The notes under the pieces: generated by a model
Seen by the model: the letters and a program-made list of their open reading frames with translations, nothing else
Told to the model about the DNA's origin: nothing
The model's database searches: none
From: Symbiodinium kawagutii
Lineage: Eukaryota; Sar; Dinophyceae; Suessiales; Symbiodiniaceae
Direction: 5' to 3'
Assembly: GCA_009767595.1 (NCBI GenBank)
Contig: VSDK01024180.1
Coordinates: 153,678-217,677, forward strand
DNA length: 64,000 nt
Shown here: in pieces, positions 1 through 10,712 of the stretch
How the letters are laid out: the number at the start of each line of letters is the position of its first letter
How positions within the stretch are numbered: position 1 is the stretch's first letter
Made by a program: the position numbers and the translations under genes

Positions 1-200
1 ACCATCATGAATTGATCCTCGCCAACCCTCATCACTGTGGATAATCATCATAGAGTCACATATCATCTCCATCATTGACCATCACGCAGTAGGCAGATCA
101 CTAGTCACCTTTAGCCATCATCAATCAGCATGTTCAAGCGCCAAGCCGATGGATAGAACCAGCCCAGTGGGCAAGCGGAAGCGCTGCTGCTGGGGCCAAG

Positions 201-239
201 GATCGACAATCCAGCCTACATTGGCGAATGGAAGCCGAG
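201..239 (+). CDS. Calnexin exon (P-domain repeat)
   Basis: Starts in phase 2 after AG at 199-200 and ends with a GC donor at 240. It encodes IDNPAYIGEWKPR, the type 2 P-domain repeat of calnexin and calreticulin. Confidence 0.85.
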
Positions 240-331
240 GCAGGCAGAAGAAAGGGGTTTTGCATTGGCAATGCCTTTGCTTTTAATCGGCTCTTACCCA
301 ACTAACTGTTCCTGGTTTTGGATGTTGGTGT

Positions 332-417
<86 letters not shown>

Positions 418-3400
418 GGTGGTGGTGGTTTTGTTGGTGTTGCTGGTTCTATGCAGACCTACCATGGTCTATACGAAGTATTCCATGTCTTACTTTTTCC
501 CTATGATAGCAGATGTTCCCGAAAAATTCTCGCAGCAACCAGTGTGGGTGTGTACCCTGGTACCCCCGAACGGCATTTGGTACCCCGCGAAACTCGTGAG
601 CAGGTCATGTGATCGCCTTCGTAAGGCAACCATCGTCAGTCCATGGCTACCCTTACCCTCTCACGACCTGGAAGTTGCCACTTGCATAGATAGAGCACGA
701 TGGAACTGATAGAACTCCATTAGATAACAGTGGATTTTCTGCTTCCAAGTTCGATTGGCAGAGTGTAAGGTTTTCGGAGCCCAGGGGATGAGTCGAGGTC
801 AGGGGCAGGGACCTCCACCTCTGAGCTGGTTCATCTAGCATGACTCAGCCAGGCAGATTGCCAACCCCGAGTTCTTTGAGGATGAGTCCCTGGGAGAAAT
901 TGGTCCCGGCACGGGGTTGTTCAGGACCATGCTGCAGGAAAAGCTTGGACACAAGTAGCTCTACTAGACTGGCTCGCCGTTTGGAGGGAGCTATATGGGG
1001 GGCCATGGGTATCCCTATACCCTTTGAAAGGGCGAGCTAAGGAGCTACAAGGAGTGGCGTAACATGGTGTAACCAAACAGATCCAAACGGTACAAGGCTT
1101 AGAAGTTGACAAAATGATGACCCTTGATAATTGGCTACTGATGGCTACTGTATATAATCAAAATCGCTGACAGCGGTGATGAGGGGACCCTTTGCCATGT
1201 CACACCACCCAAGCTTCTCCCTGATCGCTCATCATGCAACGGGGACGGGCTTGAGGACATCTCAGGGGTCAAGGGGTGTTTGTCCCTACTACCCGTTGCC
1301 GGTAGGGAGGCGGATTGCAAATTTCAGTTCAGTGAGCTTTTCCCTCAAAGATACCCTTGGAATTTATGGATTCTTCAGACTTTTTCCCTCAAGGATGACT
1401 GGTTGAAAGGTTTGAACCCCGAACAGCCACCTCTTCGAAGATTTGATGCGTTCCGCGGAGGCCATCTGAAGTTGGGCCAAAACGGGGAAACCCAAAGGAT
1501 CTAAGCTTTGCAACGATCCAAGGCCCCGAGTTTGTCCAAATTTTAGGTCGATGGTAGGTGGTGACAGGGAAATATAAGAAGCCAATATATGGCTATGGGT
1601 CAATATTGCCCAACCAACTAATGGGGATTTCCACCAACAATAACATGAAAAACAATGGTTAACAGGGGGGAGCCAGGGGTACGGGGTGAACTGACCCACT
1701 GCCATATGTCCAACTTTTCGGTGTACCTGATGGTAAGCCGAGGAACCCCTATCAGATTCCGACCATCGATTCCATTGGCATTGACATTTGGACCATGGAC
1801 AAGGCGTGCGGGCCTTCTGGCTGTTGGGCGTGGAGGTTCACCGTTGAGCTGAGCTTCACTAGGCACTGCTGAACAAAAACATATGTGACATGAATCAATC
1901 CATCAATGAGGAGTGGTTGTTCAGCACGGCGATGTGAACCGATTCGATGGCGAGGTCAACCTCAAAGTAGCCAGGGTTCGTGGCTGGTGATCTTGAGCAG
2001 CTCCGATGTTTTTCGGTTTTCCAGGCAGCCTGGTGATAGCAAGCCACAACGCAAGTCACAGTGGCACGGTGCCCCATCGGTTGTCTCATTTGTTGTCCCA
2101 CCTTGATCGAAAGGCATTGACGCCTTGAGTGGCTTCCCAGCCTTCCAGTTTCCTCGAGGTAGTAGGTAACCAGGGAACCCCAAGTAGGGATGCTTACCTC
2201 GTATGTAGGTAGCTGGAAGGATTGAGTTGGACAACAAATCCCATCCAACTGAGTTGGTCATTTTAGATTTCAGAATTACTGCCGCTCCCATTGATCAACG
2301 GAGTTCATCAGGTTCCCCCCAAACCTCTGAAGCACCCCTGCCTTTTCTCGTCGACACTGCAGGGCATTATCTTCGACAACATCGTCGTGGACAAGAATCC
2401 AAACAAGGTACCCCAGCAACGGTTGACGAAGGATCAAATCAATGATTGACCGATGTTGTTGATGAATCGCAAATCGGCCATGATATGCTGCTTATTTCTT
2501 GGTTGATTAATTAGCAGGGATGATGGTTGTTGATCCTGGTTCATTTCTGCTTCATTTCTTGTTGATCATTGGTTCATAGCCACGACTGAAGTGGTTTTCC
2601 CTGCCATGAGATTGCTACGGTCCACTGCTAGACAGGTCATAGATGGGCCGCCACTGTTATCACTGCTGTTGCTGCCGTTGTTGGTTGTTGCTTGTTGCTT
2701 GTTCGTGCTTGGTGCTTGGTGGTTGTTGGTTGTTGCTTGTTATTGGTTGTTTGTTGTTTTTGTTGTTGGTTCTTCTTCTTCTTCTTCTTCTTCTTGTCCT
2801 TGCTGTTATTTTTGCATGTTGTTGTTGCTGCCCCGTTGTCGGCCCTGCCCCCTTCATCACCGTTCTCCCCTCCCAACAGGACAGGACTCATGGCACGCCG
2901 TTCCTGTTGCGAAGCCGCTCAGGTGATCGACTTCGGCAAGGCCACCTTCGCAGCGCGCAGCGCCATCGAGGCGAAACAGGCGCCCGGCAGTTGATGCACC
3001 ACGACTACAGGCAGAAGGTGATAAGGAGGTATGGCCTGTCAGGGGATTTGCCATGTAAACAGTGGATTTGCCATGTAAACATGGAGGATTTCTTGATATT
3101 TAGTGATTTTTAAAGCGAGTTATAGCGATTTAAGCGGATCGAAGCGGTAGATCAAAGGGATTTTCCATGATTTTCCATGTAAATACGGAGGGGTTTGTCA
3201 ATGTGGATCTCTCATCAGAGGTGACCATCCAACATCATTGATGGCTGGTTGTCAGAGCGCGTTGCATCATCTGAAAGTGGGGAACATGAGGTCCTAGCCG
3301 ACCGTAGGTTCGCATTGATTTCGCAGAAACGGGACCAGCCAGATGTTCACAAGCCGGCGAGTGCATCCATTTTGGGAAGCCGGGAATAAGCAAGTAGTAG

Positions 3401-6400
3401 ACTCGCCAACAGCCAACATCAGCCAATGATACTCGCCGGTAAAAAAATTTGACAATGAGCAAACTGACAAGCTGCTTATATCTCCAATAACTCCTAATTC
3501 CCCAGGTGGCTGTTTCTCAAAGTCGGGGTCCCCCTAAATCATCCTTTAATAAGCATTTGTAGCAATAAGCCAACCATTTTGGCGGTTCCCTATGGCTTGA
3601 GAAGCCCCAAGGTGCACGAACCAAAGTCATAACCAGCAATGTTTGGGCCATAGCCATCACAGCTCCTGACGTGCCGTGATGGCTGCGATGACACGCCGAA
3701 GGGGGGGTTGAGTTGGTATTTCGCATCAGCCCTGCATTCACCATCACAGACCAAAGCTCAGCCAATAGGAGCCAGGGGTACCCATATGTACCCAGATACC
3801 ATGACCCGTCATCACCCCTTCTACCAGGAGGGTCCGAAGCACATGGTAGTTACCCTCTGGTAAACTGACATGGCAATGGAAAATCCACCATTTTGTTAGG
3901 AAAACCCTGGGAAAACCCTTGGTAGTTACTCTCCGGTAAACTAACCTGGCAATGGATTTTGACCATATTTTATAATGAAACCCTGGGAAAGCACCAATAA
4001 ATGGTGGATTTTCCATTGCCATGTTAGTTTACCAGAGGATAATCATTCCTGCAGTCATCAGCCATCGTGGACTACCATTTTTATCAGCACCCCCGTCCAG
4101 GACGTGTCCAGCAGCACTGGCGGTGGGTTCCGCGACTATTTGGATTGGGCGCCTTGGATCGGCGGATCGCACGTTGGCTCGAGAAAATGGTGGTGCAGAG
4201 TGGGTGGATGGTGGTTTCATGACGATTTTCCATAATGGTTTAGGTATGTTTAGGTTTAGGATGGTGAATGATGGCGGCCATTTCCCAGCATAAAATCCTG
4301 CCAATGCTTGGTTTATGATGGTTGATGGAGCCAATGCGCATTTTATGATCCAGTGGGTTGGAAAGACCCATGACGGGTGATAGGAGTTGATTCATGATGG
4401 CTAAGGATGCTTAGTCGGCCAAGGATGGTCGATGATCATGATGAAATCCTGTAGAAGTTTGGGCGAGGGTTCATGATGGTGGAGGACACGAAACCTGCAA
4501 TGAAGGTGTCGGATACAACCAGGAACCCTTTCATGGTGGTGAATACTTGTAGTAGCTTACAGTGGTTCAATGACAAATTATCAGCCGTTGTTATAATTAT
4601 TTCTCCCTATGCTTTGACCATCCGGTTGGAGAAGTGCCCACCAGAGATCGGCAAGCGCACAGTTTGAACGTTATGGACATTGAACCAATGGAGGCACCAT
4701 GGACAAATTGGGAGAGAGATTCTGAACAGGTCGTCCGGCTGTCGGGTGGCAGGCAGCCCAGGAGCCAGGAGTATCCATGTCTCCCTTTAAAGCTAAGGAG
4801 CTACGAGGAGTGTTGTGGCCAAATGGTAGAATTGGTGATTGTTAGTCATTACAATTACATCTAGTTACAAACTCATCCTCGGCCATCATCAGCCATAGTC
4901 AACCATCATCAAACGTGATCAAACGTGAACGACAGACATCAACCGTCATCAGCCGTCAACAGCCATGATGAATCCTCATAAACCACTTTTCAACCATCAT
5001 GAACAAAACATATATAGCCAGTATAGTATAGCCATTATTAATTAACCATCATTAGCTGTTCTTATATAACCATCATTAGCCGTCATTAGCCGCCATCAAC
5101 CAGATTAAACAATGATTTAACCATCATCAACCATTCCCGACCATCAGTAACCATTAGCCATCATTAGTGCACTAGCCATTATAAAGTATCGTTAGCTGGC
5201 TGTGGGTCAAAACCCTGTGCCCCTGGTTCCCCCACTATTATCCATTGATTTCTTTTATATTGTTGGTGGAAATCCCCCATTAGTTGGTTGGTTAATATTG
5301 ACCCATTGCCAGCTGTTGTAAGACCAGCTTGTTCATCACTGTCAGCTGGTCAACTCGCTTCCCCTGGTGGGCATCGGTCGCCCCAGGTCATCAACAACCC
5401 CGTGCCCGTCCTGATTACCATCCTGGCCACGCGGACGTTTGCAACGGGGGGGGGGGCCGCCCGGGAGCGTTGAACTCGTGGAGGTTTGGCGTGGGTGCGT
5501 GGGGTCAATGGCTAGGAATGATGGTCAAGCATGATTTTAGTCATGGCTGGTTGGTGGTTTTAAATACTTTCTTTTCCCTATTACTTATTATCAAATGGTT
5601 GGTTGACCGATATTTTTCATAGGGGTTGAAAACACCAAGCAGATATAGGTATTTGTTAGAGTTCGCCAAGGATGATGATTCTAGCTGTGAATCACCAAAG
5701 GTCGACCCATTGATGGTGTAACCGTTTGAGCTGATTCAGTGAGTAATGGGTGCATGATTGAGAGCACAGCACCTGTAGAGAGAGAGAATGGCTCTATTGT
5801 GCCTTGGATCAGGGACCCCAAAGGGCTCCCCACATCAAAATCAAGGGCTGCAACAATGTTTTGGGGTAATGATGCAGCACGACAAGGCGAAGTGGCCGGT
5901 GCTTCAGCCCAGCAATTTTCTTGATTTGCATGAACTCACTGGGGGCTGTAGACGAAAGCTTCAGGTCTTGCTCACCGGCAGCTTCCTGTTGCCCGGCGAC
6001 TTCCTGGCGTGCGCTGGAAAGGGGGCCAGGGTTTGGTGCCGCTGGTGGGAGCCAAGGGTGGTTCCGTGAAATTATGCGTACATAGACGGTGGATGAATGA
6101 GAACGGTTTGTGCTCGTGAATCATTGTTGATCCCATGCTAGAAGTTGGATGGTCATGACTATGATCAGATGATGCTGGTCAACAGACCATCCTCTTTGAT
6201 TTGATGGCACCCCAGCTAGAGTTGTTGCTTTACAAGCCATTTCAACACTTATACATGATAGTGTCAGTGTTTAGTTTATATTGTCCAACCGTATCCAACA
6301 ATTAGTTCTAACATAGTACCAACATGGATATCGTACTCAGACATTTGGAGCAGTACCCGTTTGATACATGTCCAACAGTTCCCACTTGGCATCACAACCT

Positions 6401-6799
6401 TGATGATTCCAACTGGTTATCCCTGACTCGAACGACCACGTGGCGTGCTCAAACTTCTAAACCGGGCACCCTTCAACGAGCTTACCATCCTTGCCCATCA
6501 TAAACCAACCATCAACCAACCATACCCGACTATTCTCAACCATCCTTGACCCTTAGCGAAAAACCATCCTTGACCATCCTTGACCTTTTGCGAAAAACCA
6601 TCCTAGAATCCTATTCTAAGCCAACCATCAACCAACCATTCTCAACCACCATGGGTCACCAAGCAGGTGACTCATATCCATCATGACGTTCCAAGGCTAT
6701 GCTGCCGTAGCTCCGCGGCAGCTGCGCCAGCACCAAGCGTAGGTGGGCCATCCGCTGGGGGGTCACGGCGCCGGAGCCCACGTCGGATGACGAGTCAAG
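201..6799 (+). CDS. Calnexin-like ER chaperone, multi-exon, 5' end outside window
   Basis: Calnexin and calreticulin are lectin-type chaperones of the ER that bind monoglucosylated glycoproteins; calnexin is anchored by one membrane helix. Exons 201-239, 853-885, 1743-1803, 2363-2407 and 2923-2979 join in phase. They read through the end of the P-domain (DNPAYIGEWKPRQ then IANPEFFEDE), the returning lectin strand (NPYQIPTIDSIGIDIW), GIIFDNIVV and DFGKATFAARSAIEAKQ, in the family order. Weaker exons 4101-4142, 5387-5425, 5965-about 6014 and 6743-6799 would add a linker, a hydrophobic helix (VPVLITIL, then VLLTGSFLL) and an acidic tail (APEPTSDDES), which favours calnexin over soluble calreticulin. 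The lectin N-terminus is off the left edge. No stop codon was fixed. Donors are GC, GT, GC, GT, GC and every acceptor is AG before G. The family call for the first five exons is strong; exons after 2979 are inference. Confidence 0.82.
330..431. repeat. (TTG)n then (TGG)n microsatellite
   Basis: About 23 TTG units run straight into about ten GGT/TGG units inside a calnexin intron. The poly-Val, poly-Gly, poly-Asn and poly-Cys reading frames across it are artefacts. Confidence 0.97.
853..885 (+). CDS. Calnexin exon (end of P-domain)
   Basis: AG acceptor at 851-852 and GT donor at 886. It encodes QIANPEFFED. The GCAG at both splice boundaries gives the same join whichever copy is kept. Confidence 0.85.
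1591..1703. mobile_element. Inverted-repeat element, family B (GGCTATGGGTCAA ends)
   Basis: A 113 bp element with ends GGCTATGGGTCAA and its inverted partner. The 4 bp ATAT lies directly on both sides (1587-1590 and 1704-1707), as a target duplication would. It lies in a calnexin intron. Confidence 0.75.
1743..1803 (+). CDS. Calnexin exon (lectin strand)
   Basis: Encodes NPYQIPTIDSIGIDIWTMDK, which aligns without gaps to the family segment around IGLELW. AG acceptor at 1741-1742, GC donor at 1804. Confidence 0.87.
2130..2222. mobile_element. Degenerate inverted-repeat element, family H
   Basis: CCAGCCTTCCAGTTTCCTCG near the left end and an inverted CTGGAAGG with GTAGGTA spacing near the right end match the better copies at 13694-13807 and 21040-21139. 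Confidence 0.5.
2363..2407 (+). CDS. Calnexin exon (FDN strand)
   Basis: Encodes GIIFDNIVVDKNPNK, holding the conserved FDN motif that follows the IW strand in this family. AG acceptor at 2361-2362, GT donor at 2408, phase 0 at both ends. Confidence 0.87.
2765..2800. repeat. (TTC)n microsatellite
   Basis: About nine TTC units within a T/G-rich stretch in a calnexin intron. It explains the poly-Ser, poly-Phe and poly-Lys frames nearby. Confidence 0.9.
2923..2979 (+). CDS. Calnexin exon (C-terminal helix)
   Basis: Encodes VIDFGKATFAARSAIEAKQ, matching the helix after the lectin domain that usually reads like kTWgvkkaaEk. AG acceptor at 2921-2922, GC donor at 2980. Confidence 0.82.
3508..3603. 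mobile_element. Inverted-repeat element, family D (TTTCTCAA ends)
   Basis: Left end GGCTGTTTCTCAA with GGGGTCCCCC; right end CCCTATGGCTTGAGAA inverted. It resembles copies at 21472-21565, 33296-33410, 34268-34370 and 31312-31415, with a fragment near 15370-15400. Confidence 0.65.
3851..4041. mobile_element. Compound inverted-repeat element, family K
   Basis: TACCCTCTGGTAAACTGAC, then GGCAATGGAAAATCC, and at the far end the inverse GGATTTTCCATTGCC with AGTTTACCAGAGG. A second left-type end lies inside at about 3925-3955, so two copies or an internal duplication are present. Other copies: 22470-22600, 62870-62940 and 63423-63535. Confidence 0.65.
5198..5310. mobile_element. Inverted-repeat element, family B
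   Basis: Ends GGCTGTGGGTCAA and TTGACCCATTGCC, flanked on both sides by AGCT (5194-5197 and 5311-5314). Inverted orientation relative to 1591-1703. Confidence 0.78.
5387..5425 (+). CDS. Probable calnexin exon (first half of membrane helix)
   Basis: Encodes VINNPVPVLITIL after AG at 5385-5386. A GC donor at 5426 in phase 0 joins it to 5965 (VLLTGSFLL), making one helix of usual length. Assignment rests on order, phase and hydrophobicity only. A small exon 4101-4142 (DVSSSTGGGFRDYL) fits just before it. Confidence 0.5.
6743..6799 (+). CDS. Possible calnexin cytosolic-tail exon
   Basis: Phase 2 start after AG at 6741-6742 and GT donor at 6800. It encodes WAIRWGVTAPEPTSDDES, an acidic tail-like segment. 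The coding-like stretch 7817-8029 (basic, RKTQLG-rich in one frame) could continue it, but I could not settle its frame. Confidence 0.4.
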
Positions 6800-6831
6800 G
6801 TGTGTTTGATGCTTGGTGGTTGTAATTTATA

Positions 6832-6922
6832 CCATGAGCAACGAAAACCCTAAAAAAGGTAGGTTTTACACTCCCAAATATGGGTTATAACCTAGAAAAA
6901 TGAGGGTTTTGGGGGCTCATGG
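6832..6922. mobile_element. Hairpin element, family F (CCATGAGC ends), flanked by TA
   Basis: Begins CCATGAGC and ends GTTTTGGGGGCTCATGG; the whole 91 bp folds on itself. TA lies on each side. The near-identical copy at 16693-16783 is also flanked by TA. Confidence 0.75.
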
Positions 6923-6982
6923 TAACCGTTAATAGTGGTTAATGATAGGGAATTGTAAGCAACAATAGTGGTTAAAGAACTA

Positions 6983-7089
6983 CTGGTTGGTGGTTTCAAC
7001 CATTGTTGTTTTTCTACAGTGCTTTATCATTAGCAAATGGGGTGGTTGACCGGCGTATTTTTCCGAGGGGTGGTTCGACCACCAACCAG
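6983..7089. mobile_element. Inverted-repeat element, family C (CTGGTTGGTGGTT ends)
   Basis: Ends CTGGTTGGTGGTTTC and ACCACCAACCAG, with the shared inner motif GGTTGACC..TATTTTTC. One of about twelve copies in the window. Confidence 0.78.
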
Positions 7090-8503
7090 TGCAGGAGTTG
7101 TAGAGGAGTATAGCTTTGGAATGCTGAGTCCATCATCTTTCTCATGTTTGAATCGAAGCATTTTGCGGAACGTGGGGAGTTGATGGTAGATTTCATCCGT
7201 CAACGTCGCAGATCCTGCCGATCCAGTGGGGAAGACATGTGCTTTCCACACTATGGCATGTGATGTACCCTAAAGTCATTTTGACGATGCTCCAGGTTTT
7301 TCACCTGTGGATATGCCAATGCCAATCTGGTTGGTACGCCACGGGCATTGACTAGTCACCAATCAGGTCGTTCGTGAGTGCAGTTAATCAGCATGCTCCA
7401 TTGGTAAGCATGACCGACGAGTAAGCACTACCATTGTGGGCCTCCAATCATAAGCGACGTGAACATGCGTGAACTATTATCTACCACATGACGAATCATC
7501 ATTCAGCATCATTCTGAAACTTTGTAGGCCATGGTCGAGGTTGATTAGCCATGACTGACGCAATCATGAGTTTGCCCTTATCCGTCATGAACCGCCATGA
7601 ACCATCGATGAACCACCGTGAGCCATCAATGAACCATCAAATCGCCATGATGCTTATCAATTAACAACTTATCGCAATGATAAAATCAGTTAACCATCAA
7701 ATAACCATCAATTCACAATAGTATGAATAATTTCACCAAAATTTGAATAATTAACCATTCAATTAACTTAACCATCAAATAACCATCAACCCATTCATAT
7801 CATCACCCATCATTCAATGCTGCTGTGGCTCCTCCCCAGCGGCGAGGAGCGGCTGAGACGAGTGGTGCGTCCCCGACGCCCAAACGGAAGACGCAGCTTG
7901 GCCCAGCGGAGCGCGGAGCGGTGGGTGCCGCCGGGCTGGGCGAACGTGCCAGGGGCACGTGATGCGTCGCTGAAGTTCTATGGCCGTGGTCATGCGGTGG
8001 TTATGCCAATGACAAGTTTGGCGACTTGAATTCGATGTCGTCATTTTTTGTGATGATGGGCTTCACTTTTGGCATGTAAATCATGAAAACATTTATGGAT
8101 GAACAATAGTCATGAACATGATTTGCATATGATGTAAGTTATTTGATTATAGAAATAATTGTGCGTAAATCTTTTTCATGGACTAAATTGGTATCGCCTC
8201 AGGCACCAAGCTACAACCACTTGGATGACCATCTTGGCGTAGATCTTGACCACCAGCTGCTCTGCGAGCTAGTCATTGGTCGCATGTACTGAAGTTCGGC
8301 CCATCCACCAACTGGGAATGCAGCCCATAGCAACTCGACATGCAGGGCAACCCCAAGGGTTGAAGCGTTGATCAACGTGGAAAAACGTGGGGCGCTGTGG
8401 GGATGATGGGATCATCCCATCCATCAATTGGGCTGTTAGCAATGGCAAGTAGCAACTGAATAGGATGATGGGCATGGCGTTGCGTTTCCAATGAAGGGCT
8501 GCC

Positions 8504-8554
8504 GCCATGCCAGGGCCATGCCAGGGGCCATGCCAGGGCCATGCCAGGGCCATG
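8504..8554. repeat. 11 bp tandem repeat GCCATGCCAGG
   Basis: About 4.5 units, with one extra G between units two and three. Reading frames across it are low complexity on both strands. Confidence 0.9.
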
Positions 8555-9388
8555 ACATCGCTGTAACCGCCTTAGTTCCAGCACTTCAGCCCCAACGAGC
8601 GCCTCCGCCGTCTCCCAGGGTGCGAGAGTATAGCACCAAAGCCAGGCGGGCCGACAACCTGAGCTCAAGCTGTGCCGCAACGGCAAGGGCCTTGAGCAAG
8701 GCACCCATTTACTCCAACCAACATGGCTTGATGATAACGTCACAGCCAGCACCCAGGTGCTAGTTAACATCAACCAAGCAATGTGGTTGCAGAATGGTTG
8801 CAAGCCAATCAAGTGTTTCCAATATGGTTTTCTACAACTAATCGTTTTTCTCTTGGGTAAAGCTGGTTGCATAGATCATCCCAGCCACCAAGAAACAGCT
8901 CGAGAACACCGCACGGTTTTCCCATTCAATGCATGGATGGCTGAATCTCCAGGGCGGGTTTCTCTGATGGGTGGTTTTAAACAACATTTTTCCCCTAGTG
9001 ATTATTGACAAATGGCTGGTTGACACATCGACTTGCGCATATATTCTTAGCGTTTGAAAGCACCAACAAGCAGTTCTAACAAATAAACCACTCTCAACCA
9101 TCAATTTACCATCAATCATCCATTAACAAAAATCCCCATTATTATCATTAACCATCAATGGGATCCAGTTGATCCCCACCAAAGCCAGCGGGTTCTAACT
9201 GAAGTGGATCCAGCTGATCCCCAGCAAAGTCATCCATTGGGATCACCCATTGGGATCACCTGTGGCGATCCCGTACCAGCCGCCCGGCGATGCCTGGCGC
9301 AGGTCGGAATCTCCATCTGGAAAGAGGGCTGAGAAGGCGAATGGCGTGGTCGTCATGGATGGGGTAAGGGTGGTTGAGGTTGAGGCTG

Positions 9389-9442
9389 GTTGGTTGGTTG
9401 GTTGGTTGGTTGGTTGGTTGGTTGATTGGTTGGTTGGTTGGA
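9389..9442. repeat. (TTGG)n microsatellite
   Basis: Repeated TTGG with one TGAT interruption. It creates the false Thr-Asn-Gln-Pro frame on the minus strand. Confidence 0.95.
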
Positions 9443-9704
9443 TGTGTCAAGCATCACCATCTATGACACATCAGTGACACGACCTGCATCGTCTGGGCTC
9501 ATCACAGGGCCTTTGAGCATCGTTGCATCGTGGCAAAACATCGAGTCAGCTTGCTTGGACATCAGGGTTGAATCATCACCCTGAAATTGACATGGTAGCG
9601 GAGCAGTGATCCCTGGAAGCATCCAGAGGGGAGCTCAACATCGCAAAAGCAGATCATCCATCATCTGATCATTAGCAGCCGCTGCAGCAAACAAACATTA
9701 AAGG

Positions 9705-10712
9705 ATGTCAACGACCCCATCAGCCGAGACCAGCCTAAGCACCTTCCATCAGTACAAGCTACCTCCACCATCTTTTGATGGTGGTTACGCAACGTACGAG
9801 GAGTGGAAGTTTAAATTCACAGCATACCTAGGACTCAAGCATCATAAATTCCCACATCTCCTTGCTCGAGTCGAAACAACAACAGAAGCTATCACTGACA
9901 CTCTCCTCGCAGCAGCAGCACCAACAACAGAAGAAGGAACAGTATGGATCAGGCTGGCATCAGAGCTTCAGTTCATCCTAGTTAGCATCACCAAGGGCGC
10001 AGCAGCAACAGTAATGAGACAGCAAGGCATCAATGCCAACGGGTTCGAAACATGGAGACAGCTCAACAAGAGGTTTTCCATCCCAGTCGGCACCCGTTCC
10101 ATCGGGTATCTCACCAAACTTCTCAAGCCCATCTTTGATGAGCACCGTTTCGAAGAAACATTTGCAGCTTGGGAATTTGAAGTCCATCGCTACGAGCAAG
10201 ACAACGGCACAACTCCTCCAGATGGCATCAAGATCGCAGTGCTCATCAACGAAACCAAAGGAGCACTTCAACAACATCTACAACTCACAGCAGCAACAGT
10301 GACACAATATGCACAGCTCAGGACGATCATCCTTGAGTACTACCGAGCACAAGCATCATTTGGATGCATGCAACAACAACAGGCAGCAGCAGCTGCATCA
10401 ACACAAGGTCCAGCACCAATGGACATCGGTGCATTCAACAAAGGAAAAGGCAAATTCAAAGGAAAAGGAAAGCATCAAGGAAAAGGATATGGCAACTACA
10501 GCAACAAAGGAAAAGGAAAGTATCAACGACCCATCATACAAGCAACACCATTCAAAGGAGCATCAAAAGGATTCAATAAAGGATACAACAAAGGAAAAGG
10601 GCCATCAAACGGATTTGGCAAAGGAAAAGGAAAGCCATCAAAGGGCAAAGGAAAGTCATCGGACACATGCTACAAAATGTGGCCAGCCAGGTCACATCGC
10701 AAGAGATTGTAG
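9705..10712 (+). CDS. Gag-like protein of copia-type element (frame one)
   Basis: 335 residues from ATG at 9705. The N-terminal half resembles copia Gag (UBN2-type) nucleocapsid precursors; residues about 245-325 are a Gly-Lys-rich tract built from GKGK units. The zinc knuckle starts (CYK) and then the frame runs into unrelated sequence and stops, because of one extra A relative to the intact knuckle. Upstream 9480-9704 shows no clear promoter. Confidence 0.75.
   Translation: MSTTPSAETSLSTFHQYKLPPPSFDGGYATYEEWKFKFTAYLGLKHHKFPHLLARVETTTEAITDTLLAAAAPTTEEGTVWIRLASELQFILVSITKGAAATVMRQQGINANGFETWRQLNKRFSIPVGTRSIGYLTKLLKPIFDEHRFEETFAAWEFEVHRYEQDNGTTPPDGIKIAVLINETKGALQQHLQLTAATVTQYAQLRTIILEYYRAQASFGCMQQQQAAAAASTQGPAPMDIGAFNKGKGKFKGKGKHQGKGYGNYSNKGKGKYQRPIIQATPFKGASKGFNKGYNKGKGPSNGFGKGKGKPSKGKGKSSDTCYKMWPARSHRKRL

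Larger units (their letters stand above)
6800..9704. other. Region between calnexin and the retrotransposon
   Basis: No gene could be assigned. It holds a family F hairpin (6832-6922), a family C element (6983-7089), a degenerate family C copy (about 8964-9072), CCATCA-rich DNA (7560-7800), an 11 bp tandem array (8504-8554), a (TTGG)n run (9389-9442) and three GC-rich islands (7817-8030, 8490-8720, 9270-9350) that may be exons. I could not recognise their products. Confidence 0.6.

Noticed and set aside
283..709. Open frames of poly-Val, poly-Asn, poly-Cys and poly-Leu
   Set aside because: They are translations of a (TTG)n/(TGG)n microsatellite.
1895..2248. Minus-strand stretch GYFEVDLAIESVHIAVLNNH, loosely like an EDR2 C-terminal domain
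   Set aside because: It lies within a calnexin intron, is short, has no neighbouring exons, and the + strand is also open across part of it.
8372..8872. 166-residue minus-strand frame
   Set aside because: It crosses an 11 bp tandem array and shows no family resemblance; all recognised genes are on the other strand.
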